From assembly GCA_946482345.1 (NCBI GenBank), contig CAMLRJ010000251.1:1-5686 (forward strand): 5,686 nt of DNA, read 5' to 3'. The notes beneath the pieces are model-generated. The model did not search any database and was not told the origin of the DNA. It saw nothing but the letters and a program-made list of their open reading frames with translations. Below are positions 1 through 5,686 of the stretch, one piece after another. Origin of the DNA: an uncultured Cellvibrio sp. Lineage in GTDB: Bacteria > Pseudomonadota > Gammaproteobacteria > Pseudomonadales > Cellvibrionaceae. A program made the translations under genes and the position numbers. The number at the start of each line of letters is the position of its first letter. The first letter of the stretch is position 1.

Positions 1-2947
1 TCGCATCTATAGTAAGTTTAATCGTTAAATTATCTGAAGTTTCAATTCTCGAATTCAGATAAGCAATAAGTTCTGCAGAGCGTTCGGAATTAAATACACA
101 ATTTATCAGTTGAATTTCAGTATTTTGTTCAAGATTTGGAGTAGTGGTTAACCATTCTAAAATTAAATCTACTGACTGAGATGAAAAATCAGGATCTCTA
201 CAAAACAATTCCAATCCGCCAACTTGGTTTAGACCTGCTTTAAGTTGTGGTTCAATATACTGGCGTATGGTGGCCTTCCAATGACCTCGGGAAATTAGTA
301 TTCTCGCTATTATTTTTTGAATGTTTCCAATTTCTGCGCGATTCTCCACATACAATATCAATAAATGAAAAAGTCCTGCGGCTAATTGCTCGCTAGATAA
401 ATCATCTAATCCAACACCTCTTCTAATTCTTTCAGATAGCGCTACTATAATAATATATCCGGCACCCCAACTCCTATTCTGTAAAAAACTATTCACTATC
501 TCTACAGGTGATGGCTTTAATGGTTCAATAAATAGATAGGTTTCAAGTCCTAAATTTACGGCAATTGATACTTCTTCGCCTAGCCATTCTGAAATTCGTT
601 TGTCTACAGGGATAGTTCTATCAAGATCTGAAAATAGATTCAAATAAGCTTTTGCAGGATTAATAAGCCACCCATAATGCCCATTCTTAATATCCTCTAA
701 GTGTTCTGCATAGTTTTTTCGAAGCGCTATAAGTTCGCTTTCTCGTTGCTTTTTACGCTCAATGACTTCCATTTCATCCTTTATTTCCCATTCTGTTTTT
801 TGTGGACGGTGATTATTGAGCCAATTTACATCTTCACTAGTCTTTGCAAAGGTCATAGCCGCTTCACGTACTGCGTGATTGATTTCTGAATTGTAGGAAA
901 TTAAATTGACTATGTCCTTCCATATATCTTTGCAGTCGTCGATATTAGCTAATAATAAAACTATGTCGTCATCGGTACTGGGAATTAGATTTTCAGATCT
1001 TTTTCGTAATTCCCATGCTTTCTCCCAAATACTTTTACTATTTGATTTATCAAACAAAAATAGCTTCTGAATATTATTTCTTAGTTCTCGATTTTGCTCG
1101 AAAAAATTATTGATATACTGACGGCTTTCCGTTCTATAACCCTGATTGCTATGAAAAGGGCTTAACCAAGACCATAGTCTTTCAGCTGAAGTGTTGCTGG
1201 TAGACAAAAATCTCATTATCAGCTGATATGCAAAATCTGTTATATCTTCGTTCCCTGGTCGGTCATCTGCATTTCCTGTTAATTCTGCTGAAATTGCTAA
1301 ACAATCAAGCAAGCTACCCAATCTTGATGGTGGAAAATTGGTTTCTAGATGCCAAAAAACACCTACAACATCCTTTTCTGTTTTTGCGTGTTCAATCACT
1401 AGATTTACCAATAATTGATCATCTATAAATTGATAGTCAATATCTCCGCTGAATTCAATTGCTAAGCGAGTTGATTCATTATTATTTTGTGAATGTAGTT
1501 CTTTTATAATTTTTGCACATTCTTCTATTGGTAACGATTTGCTTAATACTTGGCAAGCTGCCCTTCTACAAACAGGTGCTTCATTGATGTTTTTTATGAT
1601 GGTGATTAACGTATTGGAGAAGTGATTAGCCCCTGTGACGCCTACCATTGAGTCAATTAACAAGACGCGGAGCCGTAGAGGATGGGCAGTTGAGCTTATT
1701 AGGTAATCTATTCTTTCGAAGGACCCCGGATGAAAAATTCCGCTAACTGTATTATCAAACCAACTTATGAATTGATGATTGTCATTTGCTACCCTTTCGA
1801 GGGCGTCTATTAAAAGCCGAGATTGCCTTTCATCAAATGAATTTGCATCTCCATATTCAATTACACCAACAGGATCAGCCGCGATTACTTTTTCTGAAAA
1901 TTCAGGATATGTTGCAAGCCATGCGTGAATTCCTCTAATACTCGATGGAACAATACCTTTATCATGAAATAATCTTAGTAGCCTCCGACGCTTTCTCTTG
2001 GTGTCAGCAAGAGTTGCTAGCCATCTTGCGCCGAGGTATTCACCGATACTCTTATGGACATAGGTGAATCGGTCACCGCCTATGCCTCTAAAAAGTCTGC
2101 TACTAATTGCTAAGGCTATTTCACCTGCAGCGGGAAACTCTCTAATTTCAAGAATAGAAACTTCGTCATCATCAAGGTTCGCTATGGCTTTATCTGAAAT
2201 TGAATTTTTCCCACTCAAAATTAGAGTTGCAAAAGCTGCACCTGATGAATTTAAAGCAACTTCTTTTGTTAGTTGTCTTCCAGCATGGTGTTCATTGTGT
2301 TCTTCATACAGTTCTTCTACTGCTTTTTCAAAAAGCTCGCTTTTTGTTTCAGGAAGGCTTCCGGTATTCGCAATTTTAGAAATTAGATTTAATGTATGTG
2401 GGTTTCCAAGTAATTCATGTAGACCTAAAGTTGAGAAGTGACGCATTACATTGGATGAGAAAGTTGGATCAAATTTGGTTGACAAAAATTGTAGTATTTG
2501 ACTATCTGTAAGTGGCTCTAGATGAAGAACTAGAGGATTTTCTTCATACTGCTCGTTGATTGCGACTGATGCCGTAGCCGTTCTCCAATCTGCGACGCGA
2601 CAGGAAATAATAAACTGCGGGTAGTTGATTTCGCCTAGTTTACGAAGAACTTGATCTAATACATCACCATCTTTTTGAGACGCTTTTTCATCAAGTGCAT
2701 CAATTACTAGTACTCGCTTATTTTCAATTAGGGTTTGAGGGTTATGTCGGTTAATAAATTTACTTGCTGTGCAGTATGCATAATCTTGATGGTTACCAAT
2801 CCACTCAAGTAGAGTAGTTTTGCCCATCCCGGCTTCACCGAGAATAACTATAGGTTCTGTTTTTTTAAGAATGTCAGCTTGGTTTAGCTGTTTCTTACCT
2901 TTATTTGGCTCTGTCTCAAACCAGAACGTGCGCTCTATTATGGTCAT
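1..2947 (-). CDS. NACHT-type STAND P-loop NTPase with long C-terminal helical region (partial, C-terminus beyond window)
   Basis: The frame is open for 982 codons from the ATG at 2947 and has no stop before the left edge, so the C-terminus is missing. Visible motifs: Walker A GEAGMGKT (residues 37-44), Walker B VLVIDALDE (79-87), a sensor-1-like FIISCR (112-117), a GNP motif (181-183) and the winged-helix signature RFTYVHKSIGEYLGARWLA (293-311). This order is typical of NACHT/STAND NTPases, signal-transduction ATPases that switch state on ATP binding and often oligomerise. Residues from about 320 on are rich in short amphipathic helices, with a highly charged helix near 719-750; I infer a sensor-like helical repeat region. 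Only 36 residues precede the P-loop, so there is no N-terminal effector domain, and any effector would lie beyond the window. The start is firm: a TAA abuts the ATG in frame, and the next ATG lies inside Walker A. No Shine-Dalgarno is visible. AT-rich composition and many ATA/AGA/CTA codons contrast with the neighbours and suggest horizontal acquisition. Anti-phage defence is a plausible role but is not shown. Confidence 0.85.
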   Translation of the reverse strand, partial: MTIIERTFWFETEPNKGKKQLNQADILKKTEPIVILGEAGMGKTTLLEWIGNHQDYAYCTASKFINRHNPQTLIENKRVLVIDALDEKASQKDGDVLDQVLRKLGEINYPQFIISCRVADWRTATASVAINEQYEENPLVLHLEPLTDSQILQFLSTKFDPTFSSNVMRHFSTLGLHELLGNPHTLNLISKIANTGSLPETKSELFEKAVEELYEEHNEHHAGRQLTKEVALNSSGAAFATLILSGKNSISDKAIANLDDDEVSILEIREFPAAGEIALAISSRLFRGIGGDRFTYVHKSIGEYLGARWLATLADTKRKRRRLLRLFHDKGIVPSSIRGIHAWLATYPEFSEKVIAADPVGVIEYGDANSFDERQSRLLIDALERVANDNHQFISWFDNTVSGIFHPGSFERIDYLISSTAHPLRLRVLLIDSMVGVTGANHFSNTLITIIKNINEAPVCRRAACQVLSKSLPIEECAKIIKELHSQNNNESTRLAIEFSGDIDYQFIDDQLLVNLVIEHAKTEKDVVGVFWHLETNFPPSRLGSLLDCLAISAELTGNADDRPGNEDITDFAYQLIMRFLSTSNTSAERLWSWLSPFHSNQGYRTESRQYINNFFEQNRELRNNIQKLFLFDKSNSKSIWEKAWELRKRSENLIPSTDDDIVLLLANIDDCKDIWKDIVNLISYNSEINHAVREAAMTFAKTSEDVNWLNNHRPQKTEWEIKDEMEVIERKKQRESELIALRKNYAEHLEDIKNGHYGWLINPAKAYLNLFSDLDRTIPVDKRISEWLGEEVSIAVNLGLETYLFIEPLKPSPVEIVNSFLQNRSWGAGYIIIVALSERIRRGVGLDDLSSEQLAAGLFHLLILYVENRAEIGNIQKIIARILISRGHWKATIRQYIEPQLKAGLNQVGGLELFCRDPDFSSQSVDLILEWLTTTPNLEQNTEIQLINCVFNSERSAELIAYLNSRIETSDNLTIKLTIDA

Positions 2948-2951
2948 TTAT

Positions 2952-2963
2952 TTATCGCGATAA
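2952..2963. promoter_or_regulatory. Perfect 12-bp palindrome TTATCGCGATAA just upstream of the NTPase start
   Basis: TTATCGCGATAA is a perfect inverted repeat with no spacer. Its near edge is 4 bases upstream of the NTPase ATG, where a ribosome-binding site would normally lie. It could be a small operator, or a weak RNA fold masking the start. It is too short to be a terminator and lacks a following T-tract. Its role is unknown, and a 12-bp palindrome can occur by chance. Confidence 0.3.
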
Positions 2964-2979
2964 GCCATTGATGATTAAT

Positions 2980-3008
2980 GCTATATACCATGTTCAGTTT
3001 TTTGCGAA
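2980..3008 (-). promoter_or_regulatory. Weak sigma70-like promoter candidate for the NTPase gene
   Basis: On the minus strand, TTCGCA (3008-3003, 4/6 to TTGACA) is followed after 17 bases by TATAGC (2985-2980, 4/6 to TATAAT). Transcription would start near 2974, giving a leader of about 27 bases that contains the 12-bp palindrome. The match is weak and the region is AT-rich, so a chance match is quite possible; transcription from the radical SAM promoter is the alternative. Confidence 0.22.
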
Positions 3009-3034
3009 TAGTGTACGGCTTACTAAAAATCCAT

Positions 3035-4171
3035 TCACCCAAACAAATCCAACTGCTCTTCATCTCGCTTCGCCGGAATAAATTGCGGCTTCTTAAATAA
3101 ATCGCAATTTAATTCACCAAAACGGCCGTGGTGGATTATGCCGAGGCGTTTTAGGGTTTTTAAAAAGCGTTGGCGGATTAGATCGGCCCAGACGCCTTCG
3201 CCGCGCATGCGGCTGCCGAATTCGGCTTTGTAATCTTTTCCGCCGCGCATGTCGCGGACGCGATTCATGACGCGTTCGGCGCGTTCGGGGAAATGGGTGT
3301 TTAGCCATTCTTGAAATAATGGGTTCACTTCGTGCGGTAAACGCAAAATGGTGTATCCCGCTGCTTTGGCTCCGGCATCGACAGCGGACTTCAATACATT
3401 TTCCAATTCCTGTTCTGTCACAAAGGGAATGATGGGCGCGACACTCACAGAAACGGGAATGCCTGCGTCGGCTAAACGTTGAATCACTTGCAAGCGTCGT
3501 GTGGGTGATGCAGCGCGGGGTTCCAGTTGGCGCGATACTTGATGATCAAGTGTGGTAATCGTAATCGCGACAATCGCCAGATTTTTTTTCGCCATATCAC
3601 TGATCAAATCAATATCGCGTTCAATTAATGAGGATTTTGTAATTAATCCAACAGGATGTTGGCACTCGTGTAAAACCTCCAACAAACTGCGTGTTAAACG
3701 CAATTCGCGTTCACAGGGTTGATAGGCGTCGGTATTAACACCAAACGCAATCGGTGAAGCCTGATAATTTTTTTGTGCGAGTTCCTGTCGCAATAAAAAT
3801 GCAGCGTTGGTTTTGGCGAATAATCGTGTTTCAAAATCAAGACCTGGAGATAAACCCAAATAAGCGTGTGTTGGTCGCGCAAAACAATAAATGCATCCGT
3901 GTTCGCAACCGCGATAAGGGTTGAGTGAAACACTGAAAGGTAAATCCGGTGATTGATTGCGGGTGAGAATGGATTTGGCAATTTCTTCGGTGACATGGGT
4001 TTTGATGCTCTTGTCCGCATCTTCTTCCTGATACCAGCCGTCATCCGTTTTTTCGCTTTGCTGGATTTCAAATCGCCCGATGATATTGCTCACAGCCCCG
4101 CGACCTTTGATCGCCTGGGGTTTGGGTGGAATCCACTGATCGGTTTGGATCAGGTCATGTTCGTCACTCAT
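3035..4171 (-). CDS. PA0069 family (SplB-like) radical SAM protein
   Basis: The gene is complete and encodes 378 residues. It belongs to the radical SAM enzymes of the spore photoproduct lyase-like group (COG1533, PA0069 subfamily), which use a 4Fe-4S cluster and S-adenosylmethionine to make a radical; the subfamily's substrate is not established. Visible features: the subfamily signature KGRGAVSN..GRFE (residues 22-35), the cluster motif C89-x3-C93-x2-C96 within GCEHGCIYCFARPTHAYLGL, NTDAYQPCE (146-154), ITKSSLIERD (177-186), and TTLD..., EPRAASPTRR (206-226) followed by AGIPV and APIIPF. All three cluster cysteines are intact. A longer in-frame ATG exists at 4249, but I chose 4171. It has a GGAG ribosome site 8 bases upstream, the residues after it match the family N-terminus, and the upstream ATG would lie before the predicted promoter. 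A LexA box overlaps that promoter, so damage-inducible expression, and a possible nucleic-acid repair role, are inferred. Base composition is higher in G+C than the adjacent NTPase gene. Confidence 0.93.
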   Translation of the reverse strand: MSDEHDLIQTDQWIPPKPQAIKGRGAVSNIIGRFEIQQSEKTDDGWYQEEDADKSIKTHVTEEIAKSILTRNQSPDLPFSVSLNPYRGCEHGCIYCFARPTHAYLGLSPGLDFETRLFAKTNAAFLLRQELAQKNYQASPIAFGVNTDAYQPCERELRLTRSLLEVLHECQHPVGLITKSSLIERDIDLISDMAKKNLAIVAITITTLDHQVSRQLEPRAASPTRRLQVIQRLADAGIPVSVSVAPIIPFVTEQELENVLKSAVDAGAKAAGYTILRLPHEVNPLFQEWLNTHFPERAERVMNRVRDMRGGKDYKAEFGSRMRGEGVWADLIRQRFLKTLKRLGIIHHGRFGELNCDLFKKPQFIPAKRDEEQLDLFG

Positions 4172-4179
4172 AATCACCA

Positions 4180-4183
4180 CTCC
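4180..4183 (-). promoter_or_regulatory. Ribosome-binding site of the radical SAM gene (decides start at 4171)
   Basis: GGAG on the minus strand lies 8 bases before the ATG at 4171. No comparable site precedes the alternative upstream ATG at 4249, so this fixes the shorter, 378-residue protein as the likely product. Confidence 0.7.
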
Positions 4184-4187
4184 AGAA

Positions 4188-4207
4188 TACTGTATTTGCA
4201 ACCAGTA
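4188..4207 (-). promoter_or_regulatory. Putative LexA (SOS) box controlling the radical SAM gene
   Basis: The minus strand reads TACTGGTTGCAAATACAGTA. Against the gammaproteobacterial LexA operator TACTGT-N8-ACAGTA, all six bases of one half site and five of the other match. The single difference, CTGG for CTGT, is also seen in known functional boxes such as that of E. coli uvrB. The box touches the -10 of the predicted promoter, covers the expected transcription start and ends 16 bases before the ATG, so a bound repressor would block transcription. PA0069, the Pseudomonas aeruginosa relative, is in my recollection among that species' LexA-controlled genes, which fits. Confidence 0.75.
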
Positions 4208-4235
4208 TTTTGGCTGCGAAATGATGTTCTGGCAA
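4207..4235 (-). promoter_or_regulatory. Sigma70-like promoter of the radical SAM gene
   Basis: TTGCCA (4235-4230, 5/6 to TTGACA) is separated by exactly 17 bases from CAAAAT (4212-4207, 4/6 to TATAAT). The predicted start of transcription is near 4200, inside the LexA box, giving a leader of about 29 bases. An A/T palindrome directly upstream could act as an UP element. Confidence 0.55.
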
Positions 4236-4247
4236 GTTTTTAAAAAC
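4236..4247. promoter_or_regulatory. A/T palindrome GTTTTTAAAAAC, possible UP element
   Basis: A perfect 12-bp inverted repeat made of a T-tract and an A-tract directly abuts the -35 hexamer of the radical SAM promoter. A/T tracts at this position commonly contact the RNA polymerase alpha subunit and raise promoter strength. It has no GC stem, so it is not a terminator. Confidence 0.3.
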
Positions 4248-4263
4248 AAGCCTGAAAAATGAC

Positions 4264-4289
4264 TGCAACCTTTTTCAAATCAGCCCGTA
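4264..4289 (+). promoter_or_regulatory. ECF-sigma-like promoter candidate for the lipoprotein gene
   Basis: TGCAACC (4264-4270) and CGTA (4286-4289) are spaced so that 16 bases separate AAC from CGT. That is the layout of many group IV (ECF) sigma promoters, with an AAC-containing -35 and a CGT-containing -10. No good sigma70 promoter is visible in this interval. The leader would be about 30 bases. The motifs are short, so this is suggestive only. Confidence 0.33.
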
Positions 4290-4312
4290 GATGTTTCCGA
4301 CTATCAAAACAA

Positions 4313-4317
4313 AGGAG
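4313..4317 (+). promoter_or_regulatory. Ribosome-binding site of the lipoprotein gene
   Basis: AGGAG sits 7 bases upstream of the ATG at 4325. This is a strong Shine-Dalgarno at near-ideal spacing, and it fixes the start so that a lipoprotein signal peptide begins at residue 1. Confidence 0.8.
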
Positions 4318-4324
4318 ACATCCA

Positions 4325-5686
4325 ATGAAATTCTCAAATCAGTTTTACTTTCTTATTCTGGGTTCAAGTCTGTTATTAAGTGCGTGTGGTGGCGGTAGCG
4401 GCGGGGGTGGAGGTGGTGCATATTCTTCGCCTGGTGCTTATTCATCTATTTCCTATTCGTCGAGTATCAGCTCAAGTTCTTCCAGTTCCACTACATCATC
4501 ATCCACAGTTTCCAGTTCTGTGAGTTCAAGCCTGTCCAGTTCAGTCAGTTCGAGTTCATCATCAAGTTCTGCTGCTGTTGCTTTAATTCCGCCAGTGAAA
4601 TTGATTGATACACAACTTAATGCAGCGGACGGTGATTATTTTGTTGCGGCGGGTGACGTCATGGTGGGTATGCCGGAGGCAGGTGGCAATACCAGTTTTA
4701 CGGCGCAGTTGCTGAATCGTGAAGGATTCAGTCTTTACACTTTTGCTAACGATACAACCGGTGTTTCCAACTGTAATGGCAATTGTCTGGTGAACTGGCC
4801 GCCTTTATTGGCAAATGCGAATGATGTAGCCGAAGCACCCTATTCAATTATTGAACGCAGTATGGGCACAGCGGGGACTGCTTTGCAGTGGGCTTTTCAT
4901 GGTAAGCCTTTGTATTTTTTCAAAAACGATACGGCCGCAGGACAAACTCTGGGTAAAGCCATCACCAACTGGGTGCTTGCCAGACCCATGCCGACATTGG
5001 TTGCAGCCAATACCACTTTAGGCAGTCATTTGGTTGCTGCAGGTACAGTAAAAGTTGCCGCACCTGTGAGTGGCGTTGAACAAGTCACCAGTCAATTGCG
5101 TCAGGGTTTTACGCTTTACACTTTTGATAACGACACCGCAGGTGTTAGTAATTGTACGGGCGGTTGTTTAACAAATTGGCCTGCATTAATTGCACACGCA
5201 GGTGCAGTGGCAACACCACCTTACTCTTTGATCACTCGTGGTAGCGGCGAAAAACAATGGGCACTGAATGGAATGCCACTCTACTTTTATGTGGGCGATA
5301 CCGCAGCCGGACAATTTAATGGCGAAGCGATTGGCAATAATTGGTATGTCGCACGCACTGCACCTGTTGCTGTGAATAATCATTCAACCGAAGGCCGTTT
5401 GTTTGTCGCACATGGAAATATCGTCAATGCCAGTGGTGCTGCAGATAATTCCCGTCTTGATTTCACTCTCTATACCTTTGATGACGATACTCCCGGCGTG
5501 ACCAATTGTTTCGGTGGTTGCCTCGCGGTTTGGCCTGCTTTGTATGCGCCAAGTGATGCAAAAGATTTTGGTGATTTCACTGTGATTGTTCGCGACGTCA
5601 ACACTGGCGTTAAACAATGGGCTTACAAAGGTAAACCACTTTACTTCTATGTAGGTGATACCGCTGCAGGCCATGTCACAGGCGAA
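4325..5686 (+). CDS. Lipoprotein with Ser-rich linker and three Lipoprotein_15 (COG4315) secreted repeats (partial, C-terminus beyond window)
   Basis: The frame is open for 454 codons to the right edge, so the C-terminus is missing. Residues 1-20 are a lipoprotein signal peptide with a short polar start and a hydrophobic core ending in the lipobox LSAC, so C21 should be lipidated and the protein anchored in a membrane, probably the outer one because no Asp follows C21. Then come a Gly-rich stretch (22-31), a Ser-rich linker (about 40-82) and three repeats centred on YTF...C-x3-C...WP...QW...PLY...W. These match the 'secreted repeat of unknown function' family. Key residues are Y138/C150/C154/W158, Y265/C277/C281/W285 and Y383/C395/C399/W403. 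The family has no established biochemical activity; the paired cysteines could form disulfides in the periplasm or outside. It is transcribed divergently from the radical SAM gene, perhaps under an ECF sigma factor, which would suit an envelope or stress role. A fourth repeat beyond the edge cannot be excluded. Confidence 0.9.
   Translation, partial: MKFSNQFYFLILGSSLLLSACGGGSGGGGGGAYSSPGAYSSISYSSSISSSSSSSTTSSSTVSSSVSSSLSSSVSSSSSSSSAAVALIPPVKLIDTQLNAADGDYFVAAGDVMVGMPEAGGNTSFTAQLLNREGFSLYTFANDTTGVSNCNGNCLVNWPPLLANANDVAEAPYSIIERSMGTAGTALQWAFHGKPLYFFKNDTAAGQTLGKAITNWVLARPMPTLVAANTTLGSHLVAAGTVKVAAPVSGVEQVTSQLRQGFTLYTFDNDTAGVSNCTGGCLTNWPALIAHAGAVATPPYSLITRGSGEKQWALNGMPLYFYVGDTAAGQFNGEAIGNNWYVARTAPVAVNNHSTEGRLFVAHGNIVNASGAADNSRLDFTLYTFDDDTPGVTNCFGGCLAVWPALYAPSDAKDFGDFTVIVRDVNTGVKQWAYKGKPLYFYVGDTAAGHVTGE
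4442..4570 (+). other. Ser-rich interdomain linker (about residues 40-82 of the lipoprotein)
   Basis: This stretch of about 43 residues is mostly serine, broken by single Val, Leu, Ile, Thr or Tyr. All six serine codon types occur and are mixed, so it is selected at the protein level and is not a simple DNA repeat. Such linkers are common in secreted and surface proteins of Cellvibrio and relatives. Here it tethers the repeat domains away from the lipid anchor. Confidence 0.8.
4724..4981 (+). repeat. Protein repeat unit 1 of the lipoprotein (core, residues 134-219)
   Basis: It holds FSLYTF, the C150-x3-C154 pair, NWPPLL, LQW (W189), KPLYFF (Y197), NDTAAGQ and a closing NW (W216). It is preceded by FVAAGDV (from residue 105), which recurs before the later units. 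An exact 13-base match, CTTTACACTTTTG, is shared between 4733-4745 here and 5114-5126 in unit 2. Confidence 0.8.
5105..5353 (+). repeat. Protein repeat unit 2 of the lipoprotein (core, residues 261-343)
   Basis: It holds FTLYTF (Y265), C277-x3-C281, NWPALI (W285), KQW (W312), MPLYFY (Y320), GDTAAGQ and NNW (W340). The distance from unit 1 tyrosine to unit 2 tyrosine is 127 residues. It is preceded by HLVAAGTV, a relative of the unit 1 lead-in. Confidence 0.8.
5459..5686 (+). repeat. Protein repeat unit 3 of the lipoprotein (core, from residue 379, cut by window edge)
   Basis: It holds FTLYTF (Y383), C395-x3-C399, VWPALY (W403), KQW (W432), KPLYFY (Y440) and GDTAAGH. The closing tryptophan would fall just past the right edge. 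It starts 118 residues after unit 2. Units 2 and 3 resemble each other more closely around the PLYFY/GDTAAG segment than either resembles unit 1. Confidence 0.8.

Noticed and set aside
701..1428. Short plus-strand open frames of 62 and 66 residues
   Set aside because: They are antisense to the continuous NTPase frame in AT-rich DNA, with no ribosome site or domain.
2064..2441. 125-residue plus-strand open frame
   Set aside because: It lies wholly antisense to the NTPase domain, whose motifs are clear; the translation is low-complexity and Ser-rich with no recognisable domain.
2991..3034. Terminator after the radical SAM gene
   Set aside because: Only a short T run (GATTTTTAG) follows the stop codon, without a preceding GC-rich stem.
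3694..4071. 125-residue minus-strand open frame in another frame of the radical SAM gene
   Set aside because: It is a shadow frame; the cluster cysteines and family signatures lie in the overlapping 378-residue frame.
4172..4249. Longer 404-residue version of the radical SAM protein starting at 4249
   Set aside because: That ATG lies upstream of the predicted promoter and LexA box, has no good ribosome site, and the 26 extra residues do not resemble the family N-terminus.
4442..4570. Possible DNA microsatellite or CRISPR-like repeat in the serine stretch
   Set aside because: The codons are mixed and no fixed repeat-spacer period exists; the repetition is only at the protein level.
5186..5674. 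Two adjacent minus-strand open frames of 65 and 96 residues
   Set aside because: They are antisense to the repeats of the lipoprotein; their similarity to each other just reflects the sense-strand repeats.

Overview
The window looks like chromosomal DNA of a gammaproteobacterium, most likely a Cellvibrio-type member of the Cellvibrionaceae. Three things suggest this: a lipoprotein with a long, mixed-codon serine linker of the sort these polysaccharide degraders place between domains, a PA0069-type radical SAM gene, and a LexA box of the CTGT-N8-ACAG class. The family-level guess is inference; no rRNA or other taxonomic marker is present.

Layout: (1) Bases 1-2947, minus strand, are one uninterrupted reading frame that runs off the left edge (982 codons visible). 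It encodes a NACHT-type STAND P-loop NTPase followed by a long, probably alpha-helical repeat region. It starts directly with the NTPase and has no N-terminal effector domain. It is visibly more AT-rich than its neighbours and is the best candidate in the window for an accessory (defence-type) gene. (2) Bases 2948-3034 are a short gap with a perfect 12-bp palindrome next to the NTPase start and no convincing terminator. (3) Bases 3035-4171, minus strand, encode a complete PA0069/SplB-like radical SAM protein with an intact CxxxCxxC cluster motif. (4) Bases 4172-4324 are a divergent intergenic region. It carries a sigma70-like promoter overlapped by a near-consensus LexA (SOS) box facing the radical SAM gene, and an ECF-sigma-like promoter facing the lipoprotein. 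(5) Bases 4325-5686, plus strand, encode a lipoprotein with a Ser-rich linker and three 'secreted repeat of unknown function' units (Lipoprotein_15 / COG4315), cut by the right edge.

How the parts may work together: the radical SAM gene appears to be DNA-damage inducible. The NTPase gene lies 87 bp downstream on the same strand with no visible terminator, so SOS induction could also raise the NTPase by read-through. That would give an SOS-linked STAND NTPase. It is a hypothesis from gene order and sequence signals, not something the sequence proves. The lipoprotein is transcribed divergently and is probably a separate, envelope-related unit.
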